Assembly: GCA_013398955.1 (NCBI GenBank)
Contig: VWPU01011854.1
Span: forward strand, 147,501 to 211,500
DNA from: Callaeas wilsoni
Taxonomy: Eukaryota > Chordata > Aves > Passeriformes > Callaeidae
Direction of reading: 5' to 3'
Length of the DNA stretch: 64,000 bases
Made by a program: the position numbers and the translations under genes
The notes under the pieces: generated by a model
Told to the model about the DNA's origin: nothing
The model's database searches: none
The model's input: only the letters and a program-made list of their open reading frames with translations
Part shown: positions 1 through 13,760 of the stretch, piece by piece
Layout of the letters: each line of letters starts with the position of its first letter
Position numbering within the stretch: the first letter of the stretch is position 1

Positions 1-3000
1 CTATTTCTGTGGAAGTCATTTTTCTCATTGAATGATCAGAAACAAAGATAAATTCTAACCTTTAACGGCTCATTCCGACTCATTGCTTACAGTAGATCTA
101 AGCTCTTTTTTCTGCTTATTCGACTCCTTCCAGCTTCCCATCACATCTGTAACAAACTTTTAAAATTATATTGCCACACCACCATGCACAAGCCTACCTG
201 CACAGTAGAAATAGATTATTCCATCACATTCAGATGGTTAACAGAGGTTAGCACGTCCTGTATTTATATATATATATTTATATCGCTTTCTAAGAAAGTG
301 CATATTAATGTTTACTTTAAAGAATGTGTAAATGGTGCTATCAAGAAATCTGATCAATTTTATCCCAGTCTTTTTGTGTACCACTTCGAATGTATGAGAT
401 TTATTTTTCTATTGGAAAAAAAAATAAACAGTCTGAAAGCATTAAAATTGGTAGATTTTAGTAATTTTACAGTGAATTGAATCCCTATGTCATAGTATCA
501 TTAAAAAATTTAAGGATGGGTCATGCAAATTACTATATGCTTACTGATAACGCTCACACATTTCTGTCTGGACACTCTTTAGTCCATCTGCTGACTCCTA
601 AATGTCTGTTTCGCTTGAGACAAGATGTCTACATACTCCAAATTTTAAATGCTTTGATGTGGATTTTGGGTGGATTGAGGGCTACCGTTTACCACAGATT
701 CACAAACTGAGACCGGTTTATTCTATAAGTGATAGAGATTCAAATGGTATTTTTTAAAAGCAAGAATAACGTGGCTTAGCGTGTCCCTATCTGGTGCAAT
801 GCAGTCCCTGTACATATAATATGCTGCATCTCTAATAAAAATGGTTGAAAAATCTTTAATGAAAAGAGAACAATATACTCTATTAGAGTTCTATAAATGT
901 GTTTGCTTCCAGAAGTTCTGCATCTTTGTTTTTTCCTCAAAAATTTAATAGTCTATAATAATTTCTTGCAATTACAAGTTGATGCCTTTTGTTCAAAGGG
1001 TAAGTACTGTGCTGCTTTAACTGGTTCTTGGCAGGCAATTTTACACACAGCACGTTCTGCCTGTAGCTGTATTCATATATTTTTCTCTTTAAATTTTACT
1101 TCCCTATTGTAGAATAATTAATTTAGAATTTATTATTATTTTAAAATTAAAGTATTTTTTCTATACAGATTAATACAATAACCTCTATATTATATAAGCA
1201 AAAAGATATGCAGAAAGGTTTACATTACATATAAACATATATACTGCTATTTGTAAATAAAACTTTTTTGTGATTAAATTAAAAAGTAGTATAATTTCAG
1301 GTTTATAATGCAAATATTGTTTAAACTGAAAACATTCAGTATTTTGCTTACAATATATTTTTAGGGATAATTTAAAATGTGTAGCTTTAAAGAAAAAAAA
1401 GTTTTACAGAATTATAGTGGGTAAGCAGCTGTTTCCACATTGTTAGGGGCACAGAAGTTCCAATTGCCACATTAATCAAAGTATTGAGACTACAAAATCC
1501 ATTTCATTTAATCTCATTATTGAATAAACAGCTCTGTAGTGATGCCTATTTGTGCTTGTTTCTCTAATAAAAATGCAACTGTAGCTCTCAACACAAATTA
1601 GTTTTAATTATTTAAATGATACGAATTTGTCAAACATAAATAATCTAACACCTGGTTTGCCTTTTCATTTTCTGAAAAAATGTGTTTCATGAAAACTAGT
1701 AGAGGATGATAATGGGGAATAACAAAGGTAGGTCTATGTATTTATTCCAATTCTATTAATTTTAAAAAAGGACAAATGTGAGTTGATTACTGTCTAGGAG
1801 GGTGAAAAAGCAGTCTGTCTTATTGCCACACAAGGACACAACAGAATACTGCAAAGCAGAAGGATGTCTCACATACACTGGTTCTATGCAACTCACTTGT
1901 CCTATGCTCATGTCTGAGAACTGGTGACAGTGATTTACAGTTTAGCAATTCTTCTTCTGAATACAAGGATAACATTACCAAGCGATAAGTGGTGTAGGTT
2001 TTAAGATGCTTAATCAAGATGCCAAAATCTGCCATAACAGTCACCAATATATGTGACACAAACCTTCTCAGGCAAAAGAAAAGGCTGAATTTCCCTGTTT
2101 TGTCTTTGTTTTAGTAACTTCATTTCAGGAGACCTGCCTGACCATACAAGAGGAGTACCTTAAGTGTCAGAAGGGTATAATATCATATATAAGCCAATTG
2201 GTAGCTAACTCTGAAAATGCAGATCCATTTGTTTTCTCCACAGGATAGTATAATTATGTTTGCTGTTTCTGTTTCATGCTACATTTTGTTTTAAAATATT
2301 TGCTATTTAAAATTCTGAATATCCTAACACACTACCCTGAAATCATTTATCATTTGGTTGAGGAAGTATATAATCCAGTTGTGGTTGTTGGTGGTGGCCT
2401 CATATGGCACTTCAAGCAGTGATAATTTGTATGACTTTCTGTATATTAAACAATTCTTTAATATTGATTCTGTTTGTGGTGTATTAACTGTTATCCTTTC
2501 TTGGTAAAGGAAGTGTGCTAAGCAGATAGTTACTGTCTTAAATCAACAAGGCAATTTTAGAGTCACATGAAGCTGTTGAAACCTACCACTCAGTAGTTTG
2601 TCTGCCAGATTAATCATCTTTATTGTTCCTTCTGGAGATGTGTCTCTTCCTTTGTGCAAAATATTTCCAGCAGGCAGGCTTATAGTGAGAACTTATGACA
2701 CTCCCAGGGTATGATTATGTGACCGTCACAGTTATTATTGTGTCCTACATATTAGTAACATAGTCCACGGTTTCAGAGCTTTTTTTTTTTTTTTTAATGC
2801 AAATTGCAGAAGATTTTTTTCTTAAGCATTTTATATTTCGTAGTCCATTTTCTCTCAAAATGTTCCTATAATTATTTTGTGTTAGTAGTCCCTTCTCAGT
2901 GCTGTTAATTTAAAATCCTTATACTCAATTTTTTGCATATCAGCTTTGGTTTTTAGACCATTGCAATATTTAATTATTGTTACATAATCAGTAAATATAC

Positions 3001-6000
3001 TACAGGACAGGTACTGTGGGACTACTGAGTTCGTTTTGATGTCATTGGAATTCAATTAAATGTCAGTAGTAAGAATAAAATCAAAGACCTATGGTATGCA
3101 ACTACTCAACAAGAATGAGAATTTTATTTAGTTCTTGTTATTTTTATAATAATTTTATAAATTTATAACTTGAAACTATATAAAAGATAAACTAGGAGAA
3201 AGCATATGCAAGAAAGCAGGATGTTTTCAAAGCTCTTGCTATACATCAGAGGACATTAGCTTGTAATCTAGATATATAAATTAATAGAAGTAAAATGATA
3301 GTATTATCTTTGCTGATGTTGCATTCAATTCTGCAAAGTATCACAGGAAACCTTCATGTTACTGAAGATATTAAAAATACCTTTAAGCAAAAATATCAGG
3401 ATAATCAGATTTCATATTTGTATCTTTTAAACAATATGAAGTTCTACCTCAGTTTTTCAATCTATTTCCCTAAATAAGTCGAGTTCTTTGTTACTTAATA
3501 TGAGCTCTTAGTAAAGTATGCTTCTGGGGTGGAGGGAGTGGGGGAAAATTAACACTAATATTTTTACTCTAATGTATTGATAAAAAGTAAATATCACTTT
3601 AAAATCAGTTGCTTGTTTTCTCTTCTATAAGCTCACTTGGCAATGTGTCACATTTCAGACTTTTTGAAAACCAGTGAAATGTTATAATAGCCTTACCTGG
3701 CAGCAGCTATTCTTGGCACAATACATTATTCCTCTTTCAGTACCTAGAGGATGTAATACACATCATTGAAACATTTCAATTTTTGCTGTGCATGCTAATT
3801 TAAAATTCAGATTGGAGCTTTGAGAATTTTGAGCTTGAAAACATAAAATGTAAACAGGAAAGGGCCATAGTTGAGAACCTCTTTTTGTATGACAGTTGAT
3901 GGAAACATCAGCGATATTGTCGCTGGTCTTCATGTCTGTTTATGTGAACATTTTAATTGTACACATAGCTGTAAGGCTGTATAGCTAGAAGTAGTAAATA
4001 ATTTGCATCCAATTTATATAAAATTATCTAATTTGCAATTTTCCTTCATTTGAGTTAAAAGAATTGGTGTCCTGTGATACTGTCTTCCAACTTTATATTA
4101 CCACATAAACACATCTAAGCATGAGCAGTTGCAGACTGTGAGATGTAGAGGATAAGATTGAAGAAGCAGTAAGAGTGTGATTTTACAAAAGTCACAGGAC
4201 TCCAAAAGTGTATCATACAGATAGGTTTACAAAAAGAAGAAAATATATTACTTTTGATTATAATGCTTCAAATAACAAGTGCATTTTGACTGAATTTTTA
4301 GTCATACCCTGTCAATAAACTCAAACCTCATAGAAATTTATGCTGGTTTAAAAAAATGTTTTCAGATGTCATGTTATAATCAATTTGCCCTATAAAATTC
4401 AGTTCATTTTTTTTTCCTCCCAATCAAATGACATCACTTGCTGTACAGTGAAAAAAAAAGGGGGAATTTTGAAACAAAGGCTGTTCCTAATCAGACTGCA
4501 TTACTTACTGGGAGCTTATTACTTATTTGATTGCATGTGACTAATGCATTAATTTTATCATTATTGTAGGTCATCAAGAAAGTAATGGAATGTCATCACT
4601 AAGTATAATTTTAAGTGAGAAATTGAATTATTTTTTGCTCCCAGCATCAGTGGGCCTAGTAGAATTCCTGGCATCCGTGGGTTTATATGTGTACTCTTTT
4701 GCTATATGCATTTGTCTACATTATGTTCAAGCAGAACTCCTGATGAAAAACACTAATTCCAATTTTAACTGAACATGCATATTTCTATATACAAATAAAA
4801 AAAAAAATAAATCTTTAATTCATGTGTTTAAGCAAAGCTCAAGTGGGTATAAAAAAGGAATGAGCTGTCCAAATTTACCCCACTTCTATCTGCAGATTTG
4901 TGTGTCAGTCAATAATATTACTCACAGGCTAGCCATAAAGTTCACAGAAGTTTGTTGTGGTTTGGTGGAGAATCTGTTTTGAAGGTGCTAAACTGCTCTA
5001 TAGTGGTGACCAAAATTAATGTAGAAACCAGTAACAGTTGAAGTGATGAATTCCAGCCTAAGCGAGCAGCTCTATAAATATAGTAACTAAAAGACATATT
5101 TATGGTGTTCTTATTTTCCCAGACTGAAGACATAGAGGAGAAAAATCTATTACAGAAAACCTGTCAAAGGGAGCTAAGGGTCTCTAAAGTTTCCAGCTTT
5201 GCCTTTATTTGAATTCCAGTGAAATAAATGGAGATTTTTGTTAAAGTGAAAGCCCTGGCAAGAAAGATATGACTTCCAGGAACAGCGAAGGGTTATTCCA
5301 TAAAATTGAAATGGTATAGTTGAAGTTCAGTCTACTTTCATCAATACTTAAAGCAGGAGGTACTAATTTGGAATAAATCACGAATTGGAATTATTCACTC
5401 TGTCAACCAATCCTGCTCAAAGTTCAATGCTAATAGATGGACATTCCTCGCTAGGGTAAACTTTAGATAGCGATACCAAGGATAAGGCTTGAAAAGAGTT
5501 TACGTTGTTTGTATAGGAGGGCATGCTCCAGAAAAGAAACATTTTCCAGAATCACACAGTACTGTAATAAATTAACAATATGATTACTAGCATTTTTGTT
5601 AAAAGCAATTAAGTGTTGCCATTTAAGTTTAGACACGTTTATCCTAAATGTTGTACATATAAAAATCACTGAGTAAACCCTGATGATTGTTCTTCTATAA
5701 AACTCCACTTCCATCTCTTGCAAAGGTAGTCATTAAGTATTCAACAGCAATAATGTTTTTAATATGTATTGTCCTACTAAGCCATTTTCCAATGCTGCAT
5801 TTAATATTTTCTTCCTTCAAAATAAAGAAACATTAATATAGGCATGCCCTAAAAATGCTTCTATAGTTATTGTTAAAGCATTGAATGCATACAGCATATG
5901 TCATCCTAATATGGCGTTGTTCTGGAATGACATCATCCCCAATTCTCTTGCCTTTAACATAAGGTAAACTGATTGATCTAATTTTGTTTTCCATTTCTGA

Positions 6001-8539
6001 TATCAGTAAGAGACAAAAAGGAAGTTCTTTAGTACAAAGAAGGTGAGTTTGCAAGGTTGCATCATTTATAAGAATGTTTTGTAGGAAAGGAAATTACCTG
6101 ATTGGCTAATATTTACCTTTTTATTTGAAGAAATATGGCTGTATGTGTCTTCAAACTACTTGTCCATTTCCACACACACCCAAAATACATCTGCTTGATT
6201 TCAAAGTGGGTATAAAGGAACAAGGTAAATAAAATATCAAATATGCCCTCTGTTACTAAATTTTGATAGGTTTATCTATTTTATCTGATAGATAAAGCAA
6301 GCACCTAGCACAGTAAGATGCCACACAGGTTTGTGAGCTGTAGTAGGCAAAAAAAAAAGCAATATATGCTTCCAGTGTGTATATATATTTGTATATGTTT
6401 ATGGTTTTTGCAGAGAACACTTTCCTGGACTGCACATCATTATATCAAAGCCAAAATGTTGTGTTCCCCCTGCACAAATATTTCAAACTTGATGAATTGT
6501 AAGTTTGACACAGTTTTGTTTAATCAGAATTTTTCTGTCTAGCTCACTTGAAATAAGAACGCAATTTCTACAGAGGTGTTCAGAAAACTGGAACTGGCTT
6601 AGGAGGGTAAGTTAACACCTCCCATATCATCCCTCAAGGAAGCAGCAAAGAGATAATTTTGGCTACACAGACCAACTTTAAATAATTTTAATATCAGTGT
6701 TTCTGAAAATAATTGAATAATACTTCAATTGAAAGATGCATTACCACCTGAGAAGTCTCTTGTAAAGTTGCAACATGTTGTGATCAGTGATTTTTACAAA
6801 CAATCCTGACTCCTGAACCACTTGCTGCAGTGTATTGCAGTGTCATAGCTGTGCTATTTGGGGTAGGGACAGGAAAATTCAAGCAAGTCAGCCTAAGCCC
6901 GTTGTGTCTGAGAATTCATTCTATCTGCAGGTAAACAAAACAAAACAAAGGCTCATGTCACTGACACTTACAAGGCCAGCTATTTATTCCTCCTTGCAGT
7001 CTTCCTCACCAATTTTTTCCAGATGAATTAAAAGACAAGTTTCCTCGTGCAAGGTCCGAGTGTGAGACTGTGACTACACAGTGTAGGGCAGATATGTATT
7101 GAAAGTTTATTTTGCAGTACTTGAAACTAATGCCCACTTTGGCATATGTCTCTTAGCAAGCAAGCATAAACCTCACAGATGCGCAGTGTTAGGATAGTGT
7201 CAGCTTAGGTTTTACAGTTGTTTTCTCTTGACTTGGTTGAAAGGAGAGCACATGCATGAAAAGCTTTCTGCTATGTTACCAGAGACTAGTCGGAACTCTG
7301 GCATTCATTGTGGCAAAACTTGAACTGTTTAGGTCAAAATTCTTATTATAACACAGTCTACATAAACCTATTAATAATATTGAACATTAGGCATGAAGTT
7401 GAAATAGTTCTGGAAATGCTAAGAAAGATGAAGAGATTTGAAAATGCAATTGCTGTATGAAAGAAGGTGTAAGTCAATTCATTGCTAATAAAATGTTAGA
7501 GAATACCATCCTGGTTACACAGCAGCTCTTCATTATAACAGAGTGTTTGCAGCAATGAAGCAATTGGTAACCACCCTCTTTGTAAATGGTGTGGCTTAGG
7601 AGGAAAAATTTTCTGAAGAAAATAAAGTATCTCCATGTATAAGTCCCTCCTTGAAGTACATGAAGCTATTCTCAATGTTCGAGCCAATCTCTTTGTTTCA
7701 GGTAATTTTATTATTATATAGACTCTAATGAAATGAATATTAATGGTTGAAAGACCTTGATAAGTTATTCAGTGTAGAAAAAAAATCTATTTTTTGTTTT
7801 CATAAGTATTGTAAGTCTCAAAAAACACTGTTCTCCATACATCCATCAGTGCTACTGAGGTTAAAAAGGCCTCTGTGTAAGAATAGGTATAATTTGGTCC
7901 TACATGAGGAAAACATAATAAAAGTGAAAGTATTATCGCTTTGATTAGTGGTTTTGCAGTAGTGCCCATGTTCCATAATGTGTTCTGCCCACAGATAAGG
8001 CATTGTAGGCTGGTACTTGTCTCAATGAGGTGAGTGGAATTTGCAATTCAGTGAGACTTTTTAGAGATCAAAGCAAAGGACAAAGGCATGTGTAAAGAGA
8101 CACAGGAAAGAAAATATCACTGAGTGCCACATTATTCCTTCTAGGCCCTATTCCATAATCAATTTGAATAAGTTAATTGATGTAGATACAGTTCAGCCTG
8201 GCAGAGATGATAATCTTAATTAGGAAAAATGGTCACACTGCAGGGATATAGACTGCAACTGGAGGTGCACTTGAAATAAAGATCTGATGTTATCAGTTGC
8301 GGAAATTGTTTCTAGCTCCTGCATATAAGGCTCATTTATCAAAGCCCCAAATGTTCTGACAGTTCACATTGTACAAGCCACTACAATACTCTAAGGCAAT
8401 ACTCTGATGCCTTGTTAAGGAAATATTGTTATTCCTGCCTCTGTGCTTTCCTATATAGAAAAGTCTAGAACCCAAGCCTCATACCCACCCCCAGGCTTGA
8501 GTATGTAAGACGTCTTTATCAAATGTAGCTAACTTAGAG
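1..8539. other. AT-rich unique-looking DNA, no gene seen
   Basis: All six frames are broken by frequent stops, and the few open stretches of 60-98 codons have the composition of translated AT-rich DNA. They start and end without splice or promoter context. The stretch contains a (TA)-rich run near 259-283, a 16-T run at 2780-2795 and many short A or T tracts. I recognise no interspersed repeat and no RNA gene. It is best read as intergenic or deep intronic DNA. Confidence 0.6.
2780..2795. repeat. poly-T tract
   Basis: A run of 16 T in unique-looking sequence. There is no clear retroelement body on either side, so it is called a simple homopolymer and not the tail of an insertion. Confidence 0.7.
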
Positions 8540-8611
8540 TATATATATAAATATATATTATATATGTTATATATATTACATATATCTATATATAAAAATA
8601 TAATATTATGT
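8540..8611. repeat. (TA)n-rich low-complexity tract
   Basis: About 70 bases of imperfect TA dinucleotides, broken by single A or T steps and a few C or G bases. This is a decayed AT microsatellite. Such tracts are length-variable and can form cruciforms. No adjoining gene feature is seen. Confidence 0.8.
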
Positions 8612-11600
8612 ATTCTATAAGAAATATAATATTCCCTTATATTTAGGCACCATCAGGTAGTTTTGTATGACAGCCTATGACTGTTGTTTGGAGGTATTAA
8701 ATTTATTTCTGAGCTTCCTTAGTACTCACTTCTTCATTTTCACTATGTAGCAGTGGAAATAATTCTTTGATAACGTTGTTCTGATAACATTGTTCTGAGA
8801 AACTCACCTTTGTCATCAGGATGGGTCTTTCCTACTCACAATATTTTTACAATAGATCTATGCAACCAAAATATTACAAAGTTTTAATGATTATATGCTC
8901 AAAAATTTATCAATAGATGTCACTTGTGTGATATAACATCAGTTAAAAAAATTTAAAAGACCTTACAATTTTTGAGCACCTGCAGTAAAGCCAGAGAATG
9001 GAAATTACATTACTTGGCCTTTATGTAATTCTATATTCTATTTTAGAGGTTTACATATATCACCACTGCCACTGTGGTGGTGAAGTATGATTACTTCACC
9101 ATTTCAGATGGATTCATAGTCATGTTGCTGAAATTCTGCTGTTAGCCCCTTCCACCAAATGAAAAAATAAAAAAAATCTACTCACAAGATGGTCCTATCT
9201 ATATCTGTGAGGGAGGCAGTTAGAACATTTCCACCAGAAAGCGATCACGCCAGATGCAGAGAAATCAATGGGTAAGTACAAAAGCAGAGGGAAAAACCTT
9301 ACGGTTTCCTGTACTCCTAGCAGTAAGCTCTGAGAGCATGATAATACACATAATAGCATTGATGTAGCCAAAGTAACGAGTAAAACCCAGCTGTTTGTAG
9401 TTCTAGCAGAATTATTTAAAATTAATTGGAAAAAAAGCATACAACCACTTCAAACCAAACACAAAAAAAGGAAGCAAAATCACATTAATTTTGCTTCCAA
9501 CTAGTATTTCTAAAATGGTGAAGAATTTTTTCACTATAATACAACCATCAAATTTTAAATGCTTGATAGAATAATAATTTCTTGGGAGAGAGGTATGATG
9601 CACATTGGAGTGCAATAATGTGAAAAAAAACTTGTCTTATTTTAGAAGAATTATGTCAGTTTTCACTTCCACTTTGCATTCAGTAATATTATATATCATG
9701 TGGCACATGTACATGTATATATATACATTTCTTTGAAAAGCTAAAATTCTGCTACTTACCATCTTCAGAACCACTAGTCACCAAAATTCTTTCATCTCCC
9801 TCATCTTCTCCATGATCACAAAATTTTTAAATTTGTTCTTTGAAAAACTATTTTTCCATTCAGAGGAAGTCTGTGTGATTAACATAGTCTAGAAAATGTG
9901 GATTTAAATTCTTAGTTTTACTACTAGTAAGGCAGTCCACTTGTCCAATTGTTTTATATAAAAGATGGCTATCAACTTTACTACCCCATTACATTCTCTA
10001 ATTAAGTCTTTTAATGCATGAGCTTGCTAACCCTGAGGCTCCATGGTCAGGAGCATGTTTCAAGGCAACAGCAGTGCCTCGCTGTAAATCTGGTAGCTGG
10101 CTTAAGTTCTCTGCTGCATTCCCTAATGCACATTTGCTGATAACTAATTTTTTTCAGCTTAATTTTGCACGTGTCTAGATTAACAGCCCTCATGACTTCC
10201 TCTGGGAGGTTTTCCCTCTAGTCTTTTAGTCAGTCATTTTTCATGGTACCTGATCTAAATTTTCCTTGTCATTTTCATTTACCTCCTTCATATTTTATAG
10301 CTTTTTCTCTCATTGACTACTTGATAATATGAAAGAAATTGAACAGATGCTGTCACTAAACAAAAGTGAATGCAGGTTCAATGATGGAAAAAAAGAAGAA
10401 ATTATCTCTTTTCTTCTTCACATGCATGAATAATTCCCACATGAAAAATGGAGCAAACTTCCATTAAGTCATGTATGTGAACTGATTACAACTTTGTGAC
10501 AGGCAAATAGTAGAAAGTCCTTCAGAGGTACACACATGCATTTGAGAAAATAAGAATACAAACTTAATCCAAAAAAGTTCAAAGCCTGTCTTCTCAGAAT
10601 ATTTTTATTTGTGCAATTCCCTCATATTTGCTCATGACTGAAAGGGTCTAAGTATCTCCATAACCATGGATAGCCTTATGTCTCTCCCATGTGTAAAGGA
10701 CTAGCTGGAATAGATATTAGTCACTAGTTTCAGAGTTAACGTAGGGAAACATCTTTGCTGGTTCACATTTATACCCAATATTGCATTGACTTAATAAAAT
10801 TATGTGTTTTACAAGGCAATTCAGTTAAACTAGTAAAAACTTATCTGGAAGACGGCACGCCAAATTTTCAGTAATTCTTTCCTGATTCAGAGCAGGATTT
10901 AGGAGCATCCACATAGGAGAAAATATAAAAATATATTTGGTAGTAATACGATGTAAACCAAACTAAAAATCGTGTTTCTGCTTTTTCCATCCAAGGTCAT
11001 CAAGTCATCTCAAGGCACAAGAGATTTCAGACCTAGAGTGTAAGACTCAGCAATAATCTGATTTGGGAACAAGATGTGCTGCTTGTTTTGTGAGCCACTT
11101 TTCACAGTCTTAAGACCTAGTTTGAAAGGTACCTAGGCAATTACAGACTGAAACAGGCTCTTCATTTTTGGAAACACCCATTAAACTCATGTTTAATTCT
11201 TTTGAGATCACACTAGGCATCCATCTACGCCTTTGGACACCTAAATGATCTTTACAAATCCAGCCTTTAGGCTGGGATTTCATTACTCTCTCTGGTTTTG
11301 AAGCAAAAGCCAAATTAGAGTCCCATTTCCTCAGGCACCTTGTCCTCCCTCTTCTCATCCAAAGTTTATAGCCTTTCCAGTCTTATAGTAAAACTAATAA
11401 AGCTTGGAGGTACCATTTTCAAAATTAAATTTAAAAATTACTAAAAAATGTTCCATACAGCAAATAAGAAGAGCAGTATTTTGACACATGTTGTTTCAAT
11501 GCACAGTTTATCCTCAGACAGCTATATCATCACAAGTGAGGTAACAAGCTGCAGCACATGTGGTGCTATTTCTTGAGGCCAGATTGCTTATTCATTGCTT

Positions 11601-12125
11601 ATTCCTTAGTTTTCTGTTTGTAAAAGATCCATCCAGTAGAAGTTCCATAACAAGTCTGTAATTACCAGATTCCTGATAATGTTATTTCTTTAATTATTTT
11701 CTCAAAAAAAAGGTTACATGAGGTAGACATTTTCGGTCGATAGTATCTTTTAAATGTTTCTTTATTTGTGCATTTTATACACTGTGCAGTTTTTTATTCA
11801 AAAGTGACCTGATCCAAGCCAATAGATGTGATGGAAATTACTCTGATGAGCTTTGGAATATCACCTTAGAAATTATATAGCAGAATTTTCTCGAACTATA
11901 ATTAGTCAGTTGTCCTTTCTAGTGAACTGTTTCAAAGCCTTTTACAGTTGATTTTTTACAGCCCTTGTCAAAGACTGTTAACCTATGATATGATCTCTTC
12001 TAAATACAGGATAGTACATAGCCCTCAGAGGCATTTGCTCATTGTATGCCTCTAGGGGTTAGACACTTAATGATATCCTATCAACATCAGTGAAAATAAA
12101 TGCAGAATGTACCTCATCAAGTACT
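8612..12125. other. AT-rich unique-looking DNA, no gene seen
   Basis: No open frame has coding character. A 14-base imperfect tandem duplication lies at 8769-8796. An alternating TA/CA run lies near 9708-9727. Around 11190-11330 the text (GGCATCCA...CACCTAAATGATC...CCAGCC) resembles dispersed low-copy sequence that I have the impression of having met in bird and turtle DNA, but I cannot name a family. The rest is featureless. Confidence 0.55.
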
Positions 12126-12454
12126 GAATCACAAAATCACTTTTTTTTGAGGCTGGAAGGGAACTCTTGAGACTATGTGGTGCAATCCCACTGTTAGAGC
12201 AAGGTCAACCAAAGCTTTTGCTGAACTTCCAAAGATTCCTATCTGCTCAATTCTCCAGCCTGTTTATGACTCTCTGAATGGTAGCACACCTATCTAGTAT
12301 ATTATAGCCATTTATCCAGGTTTTGCGTCAAACCTGATCAGGATGAGCCCTTCCCCATCACCCATGTCCTTAATGAAGATGTTAAATATTATTGGTGCCA
12401 GTATTTGTTCCCTGTAGTGTGCTGTTAGTGACTGACCTCCAACTGGTCCCCCCT
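12126..12454 (-). mobile_element. CR1 LINE fragment, 3' end plus a displaced internal segment
   Basis: Read on the minus strand, this ends with the CR1 3' terminus. On the plus strand it opens with GAATCACAAAATCAC and then GGCTGGAAGGGAACTC, matching the avian pattern ATCATAGAATCA...GTTGGAAGGGACC. From about 12240 the text jumps to a more 5' part of CR1, recognised by CCAGCCTGTTTATGACTC, then CTTAATGAAGATGTTAAATA, then GACCTCCAACTGG. The several hundred bases that normally lie between these two parts are missing. The copy is old, with many substitutions, and cannot encode anything. It abuts a second CR1 fragment that begins in the missing part. Confidence 0.85.
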
Positions 12455-12850
12455 CCAACCCTCTTCCAGGCTAAACTGTCACAGCTCTTGGTCTGTCTTC
12501 CTATGGAAGGTGCTCCAGTCCCTTAATCCCCTCTGTAACCCTTCACTTGGCCCCCTGCAGTGGCTCCATTTCTCTCTGGTACCAAGGAGCCCAGCACTGG
12601 ACACAGATGAGTAGTGGGGAAGGATCACCTCTCTCCACTTGCTAGCAACACTTCTAATTGCAGCCAAGGATTCCTTGGTCTGCTTTGTTATGAGGGAGCA
12701 TTTTTGGCTCCTACGTAACTTGTTTCCACCAGATTCTCCAGGTCTCTTTCTACAAAACTGCTTTCCAGCCAGTTGGCCCCAAAAGGCATTATTGCATGAG
12801 GTTATTTCTCTCGAGATGCAGAACTTCATATTTGTCTCTGTTGATTAAAG
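12455..12850 (-). mobile_element. CR1 LINE fragment, 3'-proximal internal segment
   Basis: The plus-strand text follows the CR1 antisense order: CTTCCAGGCTAAACTG, GGTGCTCCAGTCCC, GAGCCCAGCACTGGACACAG, GGATCACCTCTCTCCACTTG, CCAGGTCTCTTTCTACAAA, GAGATGCAGAACTTCATAT. In a full CR1 this segment lies between the two parts of the fragment at 12126-12454, so the order here is not colinear with that neighbour. It continues into endonuclease-domain sequence at 12851, skipping the reverse transcriptase. It is therefore either a separate insertion or a rearranged piece. The longest open frame of the window (about 116 codons, minus strand) lies here and is a by-product of GC-richer repeat sequence, not a gene. 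Confidence 0.8.
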
Positions 12851-13570
12851 GGAACAGGCCAAAATCTGTGCTTCTGATGACCAGGATGGTGATTCTGCTT
12901 TTTACCCTAGTCCAGCCTCTTAGGGTACTGATTTCCACTATCCCTGGTTACTGCAGTCAAAGAATATCTCTGAATTCCATATCCCTGACCACTTCTTCCC
13001 TGTTTGTAAGTATCAGGTGCACCACTCTTTATTAATTCCTGTATCACCTGTGTCAAAAAGTTGTCAGTGCAGTTCAGAAACCTCCTAGTTTGCTTTTGCC
13101 TTGCTGTGTTGTCTTTTTAGCAGATGTCAGAGTGACACGTCAGGCATAAGAACCAGCAACTGGGAATATGAGACTTCTTCACATTGTCTGACAAAGATCT
13201 CAACTACTCCTTTCCTATTAGGAGGGACCCACGTTGACCTGCCCACCAGTTCTGAACGCAGCAGCTCTCAGCTCATCGCTCATCACAAGGCGGAGCTCCG
13301 TGCATTCCAGCTTGTTTCTCACACATAGGACAACTGCCTCTGGCCTTCCCAGCCGGTGGTTCTTAAGGGGCCTTTGGCTGTATTCTGCAGCACTCTGTTG
13401 TGTGATCTGTCCCACCACGTCTCCATTGTTTTAATGCCGTCATAAACCTGTAACTGCACACGGACTCCTCATTCTTTCTGTTTGTTTTCCAGACTGTGTG
13501 CGTTAGCGTACAGGCATTTCAAGGGGCACTCAAGTGTGCTGACTCCCCATGAAGAGAATAAGAGATTCCC
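12851..13570 (-). pseudogene. Decayed CR1 ORF2 endonuclease domain
   Basis: The minus strand carries remnants of the apurinic/apyrimidinic-type endonuclease that begins CR1 ORF2, the enzyme that nicks target DNA for target-primed reverse transcription. The piece near 13230-13418 retains LCVRNKLECTELRL, which corresponds to the segment of the family usually read as a V-A-L-Y-V-R-E run followed by E-C-M-E-L. Near 13117-13135 a C-H-S-D-I-C remnant of the conserved G-D-F-N-H-P-D-I-C motif is followed directly by a stop. Several stops and frameshifts break the frame, so no protein can be made. The order along the strand is right for the domain, running C-terminal to N-terminal in plus coordinates. 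Confidence 0.75.
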
Positions 13571-13760
13571 TCACAAGCCTGTGGCACAAGCACTTCTTTG
13601 TTTACATCCCTGTGCTTCTGGTGATCCCACTTCAGCCTTGTATCTTGAGTGCTATGTCCCTTCTGTTCACAGCACCTCAGATTCCTTGCCTGCCTACCCT
13701 CTCCTCCACTTGGTATCAAGAAGGAAAGGATCAGCAAAAAATTGTCATGTCAGATAAATC
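13571..13760 (-). mobile_element. Possible 5' continuation of the CR1 copy
   Basis: The sequence stays GC-richer than the flanks and runs on from the endonuclease remnant without a visible break, ending near 13760 where AT-rich unique-looking DNA resumes. It could be the ORF1/ORF2 junction region of CR1. I cannot align it confidently, so the boundary and identity are tentative. Confidence 0.35.

Noticed and set aside
11190..11330. Possible ancient amniote repeat (CACCTAAATGATC...CCAGCC pattern)
   Set aside because: The phrase is only loosely familiar. I cannot name a family or define ends.
12479..12829. Longest open frame, 116 codons on the minus strand
   Set aside because: It lies wholly inside CR1 sequence and is not in a frame known to encode CR1 protein. 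It is explained by the higher GC of the repeat.
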